A DNA stretch of 64,000 bases from Vibrio navarrensis (GTDB taxonomy: Bacteria; Pseudomonadota; Gammaproteobacteria; Enterobacterales; Vibrionaceae): NCBI RefSeq assembly GCF_015767675.1, contig NZ_CP065217.1, positions 1,798,001 through 1,862,000 of the forward strand, given 5' to 3'. The notes under the pieces were generated by a model that ran no database searches, was not told the origin of the DNA, and was given only the letters and a program-made list of their open reading frames with translations. Positions within the stretch are counted from its first letter, which is position 1, and each line of letters starts with the position of its first letter. Shown here in pieces: positions 36,336-45,738 of the stretch. Position numbers and translations under genes: made by a program.

Positions 36336-36692
36336 TGCTTAAGCTTCAATGGGTTACGTTTTTCTGGAAACAAGATTAACTCGACTTTGATTCAGAAACA
36401 AAAGCCAAAACTTAGAAAACCGAAATGAATCATAATTTTAATATTCAGGTTAAGGATTTTGGCAGATCTAGTTTGAAGCTTGAAAACCTAGAAATGGATT
36501 TCTGATTGAGCCAACCGCCCTAACCTCGCGCTTACCCGAAAATTGACTGAGGCAACTCTCTGATTTTTCAGCGCCAAAGAATAAATGTCCGAAAAGCAGC
36601 GCTCACAAAAGCCAACTTGCCGACAAGCACCGAACTGAAAAGCCGAGGGAACAAAGAAAAACCATAAACCACTGATTTTACGTGATTAAGCA
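36336..36692 (-). repeat. Orfless cassette family A, copy 12
   Basis: Complete, with a diverged left half. No open hydrophobic frame of note, but both boxes are recognisable. Confidence 0.86.
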
Positions 36693-36814
36693 TAACGCCC
36701 GGCTAAGGGGTTGACAACGCACCGCCGAACTTAAAAAAACACACTGTAAACACTGAGCTTCAATTTTGTACTAAAGTCGCCAAGCGTTGGCAATCCATCT
36801 TGAGCCGTTTGTTA
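36693..36814 (-). repeat. attC site
   Basis: Class a, with ATCCATCTTGAGCC in the right arm. Belongs to the cassette of 36824-37174. Confidence 0.95.
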
Positions 36815-36823
36815 TGCTTGTGC

Positions 36824-37174
36824 TCAAGTAAACTGCAGAACTAGACAACCAATTAATGCGGGTAAACCTGCAATAAAGAGAACCAAGCCTGTTTGGTAGT
36901 TAGCTCGATAATGCTCAACTTGCTCTTCTTCAAAATCATGTCCCTTTACCATTTTGTATACTTTATCGGTAACCGGATCATCTAATCGTGTCGTTTTGCT
37001 GTGTATACCACCTTCCCACATTAACTTTGCTAAAAGCCAAATAACAATCACGACAAAAAACAAAAAATCAGCTGGCCGCGTTGTAACAAAAAGAGGAACA
37101 TAATTAGATAAAGCGAAAACAATCAAAAAGGCCACTATATTGATTAAAAAGACTTTTCTCATCAATTCGGTCAA
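36824..37174 (-). CDS. Small integral membrane protein, 116 aa
   Basis: Starts with TTG at 37174, the only start with a ribosome site (TAGGAG, six bases upstream). Three membrane helices: residues 8-28, 35-55 and 92-114. The loop between helices 2 and 3 is charged (HSKTTRLDDPVTDKVYKMVKGHDFEEEQVEHYR). Family not recognised. Confidence 0.8.
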   Translation of the reverse strand: MTELMRKVFLINIVAFLIVFALSNYVPLFVTTRPADFLFFVVIVIWLLAKLMWEGGIHSKTTRLDDPVTDKVYKMVKGHDFEEEQVEHYRANYQTGLVLFIAGLPALIGCLVLQFT

Positions 37175-37191
37175 TTTTTACTCCTAGAGCA

Positions 37192-37312
37192 TAACGCCCG
37201 GCTAAGGGGTTGACAACGCACCACCGAACTTAAAAAACACACCGTAAACCCTGAACTTCAATTTTGCACTAAAGTCGCCAAGCGTTGGCAATCCCTCTTG
37301 AGCCGTTTGTTA
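37192..37312 (-). repeat. attC site
   Basis: Class a. Belongs to the DUF3297 cassette. The 100 bp to its right before the gene end hold overlapping ATGCAATG repeats (37348-37362) of unknown meaning. Confidence 0.95.
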
Positions 37313-37411
37313 TATGTTTGGATGAGAAACCTAGCTAGATCTTGAATGCAATGCAATGCATTGAATTACATAGTTATCAACACATTGCATGCGGACGGTA
37401 TAAAATGCAGC

Positions 37412-37666
37412 TTATTTATAAAAAGCTTCAACTTCACCTTTTAACTTAATCAGCATCGGCTGGCCAAAACGATCTTTAGCTTTCGGTGACGGAATTTTCA
37501 CCCACCCTTCACTAATGCAGTATTCTTCAACATCAGTACGCTCTTTGCCATCTAGACGAATGCCAATGTGATGTTCAAAGCACTCCGCTACATAGTGTGG
37601 GCTGCGAGGATTACCGGCAAGGTGATCCGGCAAAGCGGGTTTAGCTGTAGTGTCGTTCATATTCAT
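37412..37666 (-). CDS. DUF3297 family protein
   Basis: 84 aa, full length for the family. TTAKPALPDHLAGNPRSPHYVAECFEHHIGIRLDGKERTDVEEYCISEGWVKI and LIKLKGEVEAFYK match the DUF3297 consensus as I know it. Function unknown; soluble. Unusually, 99 bp separate its stop from the attC. Confidence 0.9.
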   Translation of the reverse strand: MNMNDTTAKPALPDHLAGNPRSPHYVAECFEHHIGIRLDGKERTDVEEYCISEGWVKIPSPKAKDRFGQPMLIKLKGEVEAFYK

Positions 37667-37776
37667 AACCTAAAATATGTAAAAAAGTGCGCTATTGTAG
37701 ACAATACAATCCTACCGCTCAACAAAGTAAAGATGCTATTTCATATGCGGTATAGAGCGCAGAACTAGATGACATA

Positions 37777-37897
37777 TAACGCCCGGTTAAGGGGCTGACA
37801 ACGCAAAACACTGAACTCAAAATAACAGCCGTAATCACAAAGGCCGATTTGAACAAAAACCGCCACGCGTTGGCAGTCCCTCTTTAACCGTTTGTTA
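37777..37897 (-). repeat. attC site
   Basis: Class f. Belongs to the orfless cassette at 37898. Confidence 0.95.
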
Positions 37898-38239
37898 GGC
37901 CAACCGATTGACAACGACACTTTCAAAACCCAAGAACAAGGCTTTTTTGTAAATTTTAAGCAAACTAAACTATTCATTTATAAACCAAAACTCCAACTCA
38001 GCAAAGAAACAAAAAAACTCAAATTGAGCGGTTTGGAAGAAAAGTGACGAGCGTAGCATTCTCGGCGGACGTTTGGATGCTAAAGGTTATTTTGCCGACG
38101 AATTCACAACGCTAAATAACCCAACGCGATCAAGAAACAACAAATATGTGATGACGATTTATTGCTTAACTTAAGCCAGAAAACATGGAATTTACCGTTC
38201 AATTCCAACTCGATTTAGCTGATAAAAACTCACTTTGCC
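37898..38239 (-). repeat. Orfless cassette, single copy
   Basis: 342 bp with no gene supported. It contains TTTTGCCGACGAATTCACAACGC, close to the second box of families A and B, but no TTGAGGCAA. Confidence 0.6.
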
Positions 38240-38360
38240 TAACGCCGCGTTAAGGGGTGCAGGCACGCAATACACAAGTTACCGCACAATGCCGTAACCA
38301 CCAAACCTAACGCAAACTGAAAATGCCACGCGTGCCAAATCCCACTTGAACGCTTTGTTA
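38240..38360 (-). repeat. attC site
   Basis: Class d. Belongs to the A cassette at 38361. Confidence 0.95.
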
Positions 38361-38710
38361 TGCTTAAGCTTCAATGACTTACGTTTTGATAAAACCAAGA
38401 TTAACTCGACCTTGATTCACAAGCAAAAGCCAAAACCTAAAAAACGGAAATGACTCATGATTTTGAAAATCAGACTTTTAAATTTGGCTGCTAAAACTTA
38501 AAAACCTAAGTTCAATTTGCTGATTGCGCCAACCGCCCTAACCTCACGCTTGCCCGAAAATTGATTGAGGCAACGCTCTGAATTTCCAGCGCCAAAGAAT
38601 AAGTGTCCAGAAAACAGCGCCCACTGAAGCAAACTTGCCGACAAACTCAAAACTAACCAGCCGAGGGAACAAAGAAAAAACATAAACCACTGACTTTGCG
38701 TGATTAAGCA
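38361..38710 (-). repeat. Orfless cassette family A, copy 13
   Basis: Complete; both boxes intact. Confidence 0.87.
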
Positions 38711-38832
38711 TAACGCCGCGTTAAGGGGTGAGCAACGCAGACCACCCAACCTAAACCATTGTGCCGTAATCACTAAAGCTGAATCAAACCCAAAATACCG
38801 AGCGTTGGGAATCCCTCTTGAACCGTTTGTTA
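38711..38832 (-). repeat. attC site
   Basis: Class g inner sequence (GAGCAACGC / GCGTTGGGAATC) with outer arms GCGTTAAGG and CTTGAACCG, which pair less well than in other sites. Belongs to the YkgJ-like cassette. Confidence 0.93.
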
Positions 38833-38866
38833 TGGCTAACAACTCACTGATTTATTAGGTAAAACT

Positions 38867-39157
38867 TTAAGAAAGATCTATCCGTTCATCTCGACATTCG
38901 TAAGAGCCCATTTCGAATTCTCGACAAATCCAAGGGCGATTTTCGTAAATTGTGCACATGAACGTTTCACGATCTAGAGCTGAACACCAACCATCTGACA
39001 AACGCAGCATCGTTTCTCCACCCCATTCATCGAATGCAATATGTTGCTCTGGTACACCTGTATCGGTAATGATCATAACCTCCAAACGGCAACAACAAGC
39101 ATGGCAGTTTGAGCACGATATTTCCGGATTTGATACATTTTTAATTGGGATTGTCAT
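38867..39157 (-). CDS. YkgJ-family cysteine cluster protein
   Basis: 96 aa. The N-terminal CSNCHACCCRLEVMI holds the CxxCxxCC cluster, followed by CSALDRETFMCTIYENRPWICREFEMGSYEC, the usual second half (CxxL...CxIYExRPxxCREF). These proteins bind zinc or iron-sulphur; their role is unknown. Family members are often longer, so this is a minimal version. It ends 34 bp before the attC. Confidence 0.92.
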   Translation of the reverse strand: MTIPIKNVSNPEISCSNCHACCCRLEVMIITDTGVPEQHIAFDEWGGETMLRLSDGWCSALDRETFMCTIYENRPWICREFEMGSYECRDERIDLS

Positions 39158-39244
39158 CGAGTTCTTCAGCGAGTTTAATCGCAGAATAGTACTCCAATTT
39201 AAGCCAATTTACCGACATTAATGATGAACTCAACTTGATAGCCA

Positions 39245-39364
39245 TAACGCCCGGTTAAGGGGCAGCCAACGCCATTACCAAGCTTCCGCATAACACCGTA
39301 ACCACAAAAACTAACGCATGGTAAAAATGCCGCGCGTTGGCTGTCCCTCTTGAACCGTTTGTTA
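39245..39364 (-). repeat. attC site
   Basis: Class b'. Belongs to the A cassette at 39365. Confidence 0.95.
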
Positions 39365-39714
39365 TGCTTAAGCTTCAATGACTTACGTTTTGATAAAACC
39401 AAGATTAACTCGACCTTGATTCACAAGCAAAGGCCACAACCTAAAAAACGGAAATGACTCATGATTTTGAAAATCAGACATTGAACTTTGGCCGCTAATA
39501 CTCAAAAACCTAAGATCAAATTGCTGATTGAGCCAACCACCATAACCTCGCGCTTGCCCGAAAATTGATTGAGGTATTTCTCTGAATTTCCAGCGCCAAA
39601 GAACAAGTGTCCGGAAAATAGCGCCCACTGAAGCCAACTTGCCGACAAACTCAAAACTGAAAAGCCAAAGGAACAAAGAAGAACCATAACCCACTGATTT
39701 TGCGTGATTAAGCA
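39365..39714 (-). repeat. Orfless cassette family A, copy 14
   Basis: Complete; first box changed to TTGAGGTAT. Confidence 0.86.
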
Positions 39715-39837
39715 TAACGCCGCATTAAGTGGTGAGCGACGCTAAACACCAACGCCTCGACAAACCACTTAAAACGCAAAAACTGAATTTACACTAAAAC
39801 CGCCAAGCGTTGCGAATCCGTCTTAAATGCTTTGTTA
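39715..39837 (-). repeat. attC site
   Basis: Class g, twin of 14693-14815. Belongs to the B cassette at 39838. Confidence 0.95.
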
Positions 39838-40248
39838 TGCAAATTCAATAAGATAAACCAGAAGTTACACTAAATCTGATTAAGAAAACAATCAAAATAT
39901 TGGTTAAGTGAACCAAGAATCAGCCAAAGCCTGAACCGTGATAAATAAGCCACCAAAACAAAGTCCACCTTTCAGCGACAAACCAAGCTTTTGAATGAGA
40001 AAAACTCACCGAGCAAGACTTTCAGCAAATGCGAAGTGATCGATTAACTTGCCCTTTCCACACTTTGCACCCGCAAAACTGACAACGCGCCAACGCTAAA
40101 ACCAATTGAGGCAAACAAAGAAATTTGCCTGTTTTACGGTTTGAGTTAACCAAGAATTTGAGGGTAAAAATGCTCATTTGCCGACAACACAAAACGAATA
40201 GCCGGAGAAATCCCAAAAGATTGAACTCCTAAATTTACCTGAGTTGCA
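39838..40248 (-). repeat. Orfless cassette family B, copy 6
   Basis: Complete, closest to copy 4 and joined to the same attC class. Confidence 0.87.
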
Positions 40249-40369
40249 TAACGCCGCGTTAAGGGGCGCAGGCACGCACTACAAACGTTACCGCATCACA
40301 CCCTAACCACTAAATAAACTGCAAGCCAAAAATGCCACGCGTGCCAAGTCCCACTTGAACGCTTTGTTA
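40249..40369 (-). repeat. attC site
   Basis: Class d. Belongs to the parDE cassette, whose genes run the other way. Confidence 0.95.
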
Positions 40370-40375
40370 TGCGCC

Positions 40376-40411
40376 TTGCATCCAAGCCCAACTAATACCA
40401 TAATTAGGTAT
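40376..40411 (+). promoter_or_regulatory. parDE promoter with overlapping palindrome
   Basis: TTGCAT (40376-40381), 17 bp, CATAAT (40399-40404). The palindrome ATACC-N7-GGTAT at 40395-40411 overlaps the -10, as expected for a ParD operator. Confidence 0.65.
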
Positions 40412-40434
40412 CTATTGGTACTGAGGACTAAGTT

Positions 40435-40677
40435 ATGGCTAAGAACACTAGTATTACTTTGGGTGACCATTTTGACGGTTTTATTGCTAATCAAATCCAA
40501 AGCGGCCGCTATGGCTCTGCAAGTGAAGTTATTCGTTCTGCTTTACGTTTACTTGAAACCCAAGAAACTAAAATGAACACTTTGCGCCAGTTGCTTGTTG
40601 AGGGCGAAGAAAGTGGAGTTGCGGATTATGACCTTGATTCGTTTATCAATGAGTTAGATAGCGAAGAGAGAAAATGA
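40435..40677 (+). CDS. parD: ParD antitoxin
   Basis: 80 aa. MAKNTSITLGDHFDGFIANQIQSGRYGSASEVIRSALRLLETQE is the CopG-like ribbon-helix-helix of ParD; the acidic C-terminal tail binds ParE. The start follows TGAGGAC. Four-base overlap with parE. The operon opposes the array, so it does not depend on read-through from upstream cassettes. Confidence 0.95.
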   Translation: MAKNTSITLGDHFDGFIANQIQSGRYGSASEVIRSALRLLETQETKMNTLRQLLVEGEESGVADYDLDSFINELDSEERK

Positions 40678-40973
40678 GACCATTTCAGTTAACTAACAAG
40701 GCGAAATCTGATTTAAGAGATATAGCCTTGTTTACCTCTCGACGTTGGGGTCGCGAACAGCGAAATATTTATCTAAAACAGTTTGATGACTCATTTTGGC
40801 TGTTAGCCGAAAATCCTGACATTGGTAAAACCTGTGACGAAATTCGCGATGGCTACAGAAAGTTTCCACAAGGAAGCCACGTAATATTTTATCGTCAGAT
40901 CGGCAGTCAAAATATTGAGATTATCCGTATCCTTCACAAAAGCATGGATGTGAATCCAATTTTTGGCGCATAA
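40674..40973 (+). CDS. parE: ParE toxin
   Basis: 99 aa. FQLTNKAKSDLRDIALFTSRRWGREQRNIYLKQF, AENPDIGKTCDEIRDGYRKFPQGSHVIFYR and IEIIRILHKSMDV match ParE, which poisons DNA gyrase. The conserved YRxFPxGSHxIFYR and RILH blocks are intact. The TAA stop is the first three bases of the next attC. Confidence 0.95.
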   Translation: MRPFQLTNKAKSDLRDIALFTSRRWGREQRNIYLKQFDDSFWLLAENPDIGKTCDEIRDGYRKFPQGSHVIFYRQIGSQNIEIIRILHKSMDVNPIFGA

Positions 40974-41090
40974 CGCCTTGTTAAGGTGTGAGGCGCGCAA
41001 TGCCGATGCCTCCGCATACCACCTTAACCACCAAAACTAACGCATAGTAAAAATGCCACGCGAGCCGAATCACTCTTGAACAATTTGTTA
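40971..41090 (-). repeat. attC site
   Basis: Class s: CTTGTTAAGGTGTGAGGCGCGC-type left arm, GCGAGCCGAATCACTCTTGAACAA-type right arm. Supplies the parE stop at its left end and the stop of 41088-41855 at its right end. Confidence 0.93.
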
Positions 41091-41855
41091 TAACGCGGTT
41101 TCCAGTGAACTCATAGTCTCAACTGACCTCAACTCCCCCTTAGAAAACTCCAAGATACTTATCGCAAGTTGATCTAAAGGCATGGACAAAAGACATTTAC
41201 CATCGGTTCCAAATATACGGCTACCACCTAATCCGCGAATGTTCTGATCGTTGAGCGCTTTTGGCCAGTTGCACTGTAAAACAAACGCATCGAGTTCCTT
41301 AGCTATTTCAGAAGCCGCTGAAAAATAGCCTGTTAAGGTATTGTCATTGCCGCTCTGCCTGATATAGCTAGGCCAAACTATGATTTCTGGAGAGCAGGAA
41401 CGAACTTGAGAGATAAACCAGTCGGCATCCTCGACTTCTCTACAAATTACCGTGGTACAGCGAGTGCCATCAAGATCAAATACGCTTCTATTACCACCTT
41501 TAGCAAAAAACTGGGATTCACTTTCAGTTAATCCAGCCTTGTCCCATTGTGCTATGACCTGACCAGTTTTACTGATGCACAAATAACTATTGAACACATT
41601 TGACCCAACTACTTTAGGTGCACCAAAAAACAGACTTGTTCGATACTTTTTCGCTAAATTTTGTAGTTCGACTATGGCATTTTGAATTAAGAGTTCTTTA
41701 CACTCAGCTTTTATATTTCTATGAAAGCCACTTAATGCGAGTTCAGGGAAAATTAGGACATCTAGTGCACCTAGCCTTTTAATGTACCCAGATATTGTCG
41801 AAAGGTTTTGTGCAACAGTCCATCTCATTTGCATCTGAACAATGCCTATTTTCAC
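41088..41855 (-). CDS. Carbon-nitrogen hydrolase (nitrilase superfamily)
   Basis: 255 aa, the size of a single C-N hydrolase domain. Catalytic triad: Glu38 in FPELALSG, Lys near 106 in QWDKAGLTESE, Cys near 138 in VICREVEDADW. Enzymes of this type cleave amides or nitriles in the cytoplasm. The residues after Cys (REVED) differ from the common CYDxRFP of amidases, so the substrate is open. One of the largest cassette genes here. Confidence 0.92.
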   Translation of the reverse strand: MKIGIVQMQMRWTVAQNLSTISGYIKRLGALDVLIFPELALSGFHRNIKAECKELLIQNAIVELQNLAKKYRTSLFFGAPKVVGSNVFNSYLCISKTGQVIAQWDKAGLTESESQFFAKGGNRSVFDLDGTRCTTVICREVEDADWFISQVRSCSPEIIVWPSYIRQSGNDNTLTGYFSAASEIAKELDAFVLQCNWPKALNDQNIRGLGGSRIFGTDGKCLLSMPLDQLAISILEFSKGELRSVETMSSLETAL

Positions 41856-41875
41856 TCTGTACTCCTTTAGCGTTA

Positions 41876-41996
41876 TAACGCCGCGTTAAGGGGTGAATGC
41901 CGCATAAACCAAGTCTCCGCAGACCGCTTTCACCACCAAAAATCACCGCATACAAAAAATGCCACGCGGCATGAATCCCTCTTGAACGCCTTGTTA
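41876..41996 (-). repeat. attC site
   Basis: Class e. Belongs to the A cassette at 41997. Confidence 0.95.
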
Positions 41997-42347
41997 TGCT
42001 TAAGCTTCAATGGGTTACGTTTTTCTGGAAACAAGATTAACTCGACTTTGATTCACAAACAAAAGCCAAAAGCTAGAAAACTGAAATGACTCATAATTTT
42101 TAAGAATCAGACTTTGAACTATGGCAATCAAAACTCAAAAACCTAAGATCAAATTTCTGATTGAGCCAACCGCCCTAACCTCGCGCTTGCCCGAAAATTG
42201 ATTGAGGCAACGCTCTGAATTTCCAGCGCCAAAGAAAAAGTGTCCGGAAAACAGCGCCCACTGAAGCCAACTTGCCGACAAACTCAAAACCAACCAACCG
42301 AGGGAACAAAGAGAAACCATAAACCACTGACTTTGCGTGATTAAGCA
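41997..42347 (-). repeat. Orfless cassette family A, copy 15
   Basis: Complete. First of four A cassettes in a row (41997-43766), each with its own attC. Confidence 0.87.
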
Positions 42348-42468
42348 TAACGCCGCGTTAAGGGGCGCAGGCACGCACTACACAAGTGACCGCATGACAA
42401 CTTAACCACTAAACCCAACGCAAATTGAAAATGCCACGCGTGCCAAGTCCCTCTTGAACGCTTTGTTA
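42348..42468 (-). repeat. attC site
   Basis: Class d. Belongs to the A cassette at 42469; nearly identical to 11189-11309. Confidence 0.95.
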
Positions 42469-42818
42469 TGTTTAAGCTTCAAGGGCTTACGTTTTGCCAA
42501 AACCAAGATTAACTCAGCTTTGGCTCACAAACAAAAGCCAAGACCAAAAAAACCGAAACGACTCATAATTTGAAAATCAAGTTTTGAACTTTGGCCGCCA
42601 ATACTCAAAAACCTACAGTTCAAATTTCTGATTGAGCCAGCCGCACCAACCTCGAGCTTACTCGAAAATTGACTGAGGCAACTCTTTGAGTTTCCAGCGC
42701 TAAAGAATAATTGTCCGGAAAACAGCGCCCGCTGAAGCCAACTTGCCGACAAACACAAAACCAATCAGCCGAGGGAACAAAGAAAAACCATAATCCACTG
42801 ATTTTTGGTGATTAAACA
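42469..42818 (-). repeat. Orfless cassette family A, copy 16
   Basis: Complete. The left two thirds are nearly identical to copy 2 (11310), including the attC, while the right third switches to another A variant: a mosaic. Confidence 0.87.
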
Positions 42819-42938
42819 TAACGCCGCGTTAAGGGGCGCCGGCACGCAATACAAAAGTGACCGCATACAACTTAACCACTAAACCCAACGCAAATTGAAA
42901 ATGCCACGCGTGCCAAGTCCCTCTTGAACGCTTTGTTA
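42819..42938 (-). repeat. attC site
   Basis: Class d. Belongs to the A cassette at 42939. Confidence 0.95.
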
Positions 42939-43288
42939 TGCTTAAGCTTCAATGACTTACGTTTCACCAGAACCTAGATTAACTCGACTTTAATTCACAA
43001 ACAAAAGCCGAAAACCAAAAAACTGAAATGACTCATAATTTTGAAAATCAGACTTTGAATTTTGGTTGCCAAAACTCAAAAACCTAAAATCAAATTTCTG
43101 ATTGAGCCAACCGCCCTAACCTCGCGCTTGCCCGAAAATTGATTGAGGCAACGCTCTGAATTTCCAGCGCCAAAGAACAAGTGTCCGGAAAATAGCGCCC
43201 ACTGAAGCCAACTTGCCGACAAACTCAAAACCAATCAGCCAAGGGAACAAAGAGAAAACATAAACCACTGATTTATCGTGATTAAGCA
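42939..43288 (-). repeat. Orfless cassette family A, copy 17
   Basis: Complete; both boxes intact. Confidence 0.87.
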
Positions 43289-43408
43289 TAACGCCCGGTT
43301 AAGGGGCAGCCAACGCCACAACCAAGCTTCCGCATAACACCGTAACCACAAAAGCCAACGCATAATAAAAATGCCGCGCGTTGGCTGTCCCTCTTGAACC
43401 GTTTGTTA
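43289..43408 (-). repeat. attC site
   Basis: Class b'. Belongs to the A cassette at 43409. Confidence 0.95.
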
Positions 43409-43766
43409 TGTTTAAGCTTCAATGACTTACGTTTTACCAAAACCGTGATTAACTCAGCATTGACTCACAAACAAAAGGCAAAACCTAAAAAACTGAATTG
43501 ACTCATAACTTTTGAAAAGCAAACTTGGGCTTTTAACATTTCAAGCTTTGACAAACTGAAACTTAAAACTGGTTTCTGATCGAGCCAACCGCCCTAACCT
43601 CGCGCTTGCCTGAGAATTGATTGAGGCAATTCTCTGAATTTCCAGCGCCAAAGAATAAATGTCCGGAAAACAGCGCCAAACGAAGCCAACTTGCCGACAA
43701 GCACAAAACCAACAAGCCGAGGGAGCAAAGAAAAGATGCAACCAACTGATTTGACGTGATTAAACA
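43409..43766 (-). repeat. Orfless cassette family A, copy 18
   Basis: Complete; left half as in copy 8 (25691). Confidence 0.87.
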
Positions 43767-43888
43767 TAACGCCCGCCTAAGGGGCTGGCAACGCATTACC
43801 ACTAAACTCAAACACAACAACCGTAACCACCGCGGTTCAATGGGACTGGAAACGCCACGCGTTGACAGTCCCTTTGAGGCGTTTGTTA
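43767..43888 (-). repeat. attC site
   Basis: Class c with one base lost in the right arm (CCCTTTGAGG for CCCTCTTGAGG). Belongs to the C cassette at 43889. Confidence 0.95.
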
Positions 43889-44300
43889 GCTTCGTAGCCT
43901 ATTGTTTCCCAATAACTTTTAAACACCTTTGCTTGAAAGCGATTTTACGAAAAAGCATCACGCAAACACACGTCCAACGCCAAAAGCTGTGAAGTTAGCT
44001 GCCAAAACTTAAAACGCTCAAGGCTAAGTTGGCCACGGTTAAGAGTCCGCGACAAAGAAAGCACACTTTCAGCGATGATGCAGCCTTTGTGAAACCAAAC
44101 TTTCCGTGTGGAGCATCCAACAAAATGGAAGCATCGAAGTTTGTTAGCTTACGGCGGCTTTGAAACTGCTGAAATTTCAATACGCTCTACCAAATCAACA
44201 TCAGGCAAAACTCAAAAGCTAAATTGTGCAACTTGAACGCTAAAAGCTGAATCTTCAGAATAATTAAACCCAGACTTTGATGAATTTTGCTTCAAGAAGC
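43889..44300 (-). repeat. Orfless cassette family C, copy 3
   Basis: Complete, no gene supported. Confidence 0.86.
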
Positions 44301-44420
44301 TAACGCCCTGCTAAGGGGTGAGCAATGCACTGCAAAAGCTACCGCACACCACCTTAATTACAAAACTCCCCGCATGCTAAAAATGCCACGCATTGCGAAT
44401 CCCTCTTAAGCAGTTTGTTA
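44301..44420 (-). repeat. attC site
   Basis: Class h. Belongs to the D cassette at 44421. Confidence 0.95.
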
Positions 44421-44768
44421 GCTTAAATTTCAGCACCTTAGATTTGCCAAAACTGAGATTAACCCGATTTGGAAAACCAACAAACCACCTGAGATTTAAA
44501 ACCCGAATTGACTCAAACTTTGTGGCCTTTCATGCGATTTGAAAACTCGAAAATTTTGATAACTCATTTTCGGAAAACTCAAAGCGAAAGCAAAACTTCC
44601 AAAGCGACTTTGCGCCAAACTGGCTAACCTCGCACGATCCCAAAACTCAATTGAGGCAACGGCTCAAAACTCGCGTTGGCAAACAATGCTGATTTGCCGA
44701 GAAACCGGAACGAGCTGCCAAGGGAAGAAAAAACAGGCTGCAATCAATTGATTTTCATTGTTTTAAGC
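44421..44768 (-). repeat. Orfless cassette family D, copy 3
   Basis: Complete, no gene supported. Confidence 0.86.
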
Positions 44769-44888
44769 TAACGCCCGCTTAAGGGGCAGACAACGCTACT
44801 ACCAACTTTCCGCATAACACCGTAATCACAAAAACCAACGCATAGTTAAAATGCCACGCGTTGACAGTCCCTCTTGAGGCGTTTGTTA
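44769..44888 (-). repeat. attC site, hybrid of two classes
   Basis: The left two thirds are class b (GCTTAAGGGGCAGACAACGC), the right end is class c (GCGTTGACAGTCCCTCTTGAGGC-type). The two arms no longer match at several positions. Belongs to the relBE-like cassette. Confidence 0.93.
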
Positions 44889-44889
44889 G

Positions 44890-44918
44890 TTGCCCTACCC
44901 CAACACCAGTGCTAACAT
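44890..44918 (+). promoter_or_regulatory. Predicted promoter of the RelB/RelE-like operon
   Basis: TTGCCC (44890-44895), 17 bp, TAACAT (44913-44918), directly after the attC end. Confidence 0.45.
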
Positions 44919-44944
44919 TCGTACGCACAACAAAGGAGCTCACC

Positions 44945-45229
44945 ATGGATACTAGAATTCAATTTCGTGTAGACGAAGAAACAAAACGTTTAGCTCAACA
45001 AATGGCTGAAAGCCAAGGTCGAACTCTTAGCGATGCTTGCCGTGAACTCACTGAACAATTAGCTGAGCAGCAACGCAAGGCATTATCTCACGATGCATGG
45101 CTAACTGAACAAGTGAATCAAGCATTTGAGAAGTTCGACTCAGGAAAAGCAGTATTCATTGAACATGACATCGCCAAAGCACGAATGGCTGAACGTAAAG
45201 CTAAAATCCGAAATCGAGGCCACGCATGA
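44945..45229 (+). CDS. RelB/DinJ-family antitoxin
   Basis: 94 aa from the ATG at 44945, preceded by AAGGAGCTCACC. MDTRIQFRVDEETKRLAQQMAESQGRTLSDACRELTEQLAEQQRK is the ribbon-helix-helix of RelB/DinJ; the C-terminal half (WLTEQVNQAFEKFDSGKAVFIEHDIAKARMAERKAKIR) is a typical toxin-binding segment. Four-base overlap with the toxin gene. An in-frame start 28 codons upstream lies in the attC and is rejected. Confidence 0.92.
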   Translation: MDTRIQFRVDEETKRLAQQMAESQGRTLSDACRELTEQLAEQQRKALSHDAWLTEQVNQAFEKFDSGKAVFIEHDIAKARMAERKAKIRNRGHA

Positions 45230-45504
45230 TTTTCTGGGAAGAAGCATCTCTCAATGATCGTGAGAAAATTTTCGAATTTCTCTACGACTTTAACCCAGCA
45301 GCCGCTGAAAAAACGGATGAGCTCATAGAAGCCAAAGTCGAAAATTTGCTTGAGCAACCACTAATGGGTGTTCAGCGTGATGGCATTAGAGGCAGATTGC
45401 TTATTATCCCTGAGATATCAATGATTGTTTCGTATTGGGTTGATGGTTCTAAAATTCGAATAATGCGTGTACTACATCAGAAACAAAAATTTCCAAACGA
45501 CTGA
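45226..45504 (+). CDS. RelE/ParE-superfamily toxin
   Basis: 92 aa. IFWEEASLNDREKIFEFLYDFNPAAAEKTDELIEAKVENLLEQPLMGVQRDGIRGRLLIIPEISMIVSYWVDGSKIRIMRVLHQKQKFP has the strand-helix-helix-three-strand order of the superfamily and the ending IMRVLHQKQ. Whether it cuts mRNA (RelE) or hits gyrase (ParE) cannot be told. Plus-strand cassette. Confidence 0.92.
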   Translation: MIFWEEASLNDREKIFEFLYDFNPAAAEKTDELIEAKVENLLEQPLMGVQRDGIRGRLLIIPEISMIVSYWVDGSKIRIMRVLHQKQKFPND

Positions 45505-45523
45505 TTTGTTGCTGATTGGCAAC

Positions 45524-45646
45524 TAACGCCCGCCTAAGGGGCTGGCAACGCATGACCACCAAACTCAAACACAACAACTGCAACTACCGCGGCTCAATAG
45601 GACTGGAAACGCCACGCGTTGACAGTCCCTCTTGAGGCGTTTGTTA
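45524..45646 (-). repeat. attC site
   Basis: Class c, VCR-like. Belongs to the plus-strand DUF1778/GNAT cassette. Confidence 0.96.
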
Positions 45647-45672
45647 GTTTGCGTGCCAAAGTGACACAAAGA

Positions 45673-45723
45673 TTGCTTATTGAACACTTTAACGCCATAA
45701 TGCCCATGTGACAGTTTGACACA
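45673..45723 (+). promoter_or_regulatory. Promoter and operator of the plus-strand DUF1778/GNAT operon
   Basis: TTGCTT (45673-45678), 17 bp, CATAAT (45696-45701). Just downstream TGTGACAGTTTGACACA (45707-45723) is a near-palindrome that a DUF1778 repressor could bind. Confidence 0.62.
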
Positions 45724-45738
45724 ACAGGAGATAAAACT

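Noticed and set aside
37765..37977. 70-codon minus frame MNSLVCLKFTKK...
   Set aside because: Half of it is read-through of an attC (NKRLKRDCQRVAV), a peptide that recurs at every attC in this frame.
41997..43766. Four A cassettes in a row considered as a tandem duplication
   Set aside because: Their attC classes (e, d, d, b') and bodies differ, so they are not a recent tandem array.
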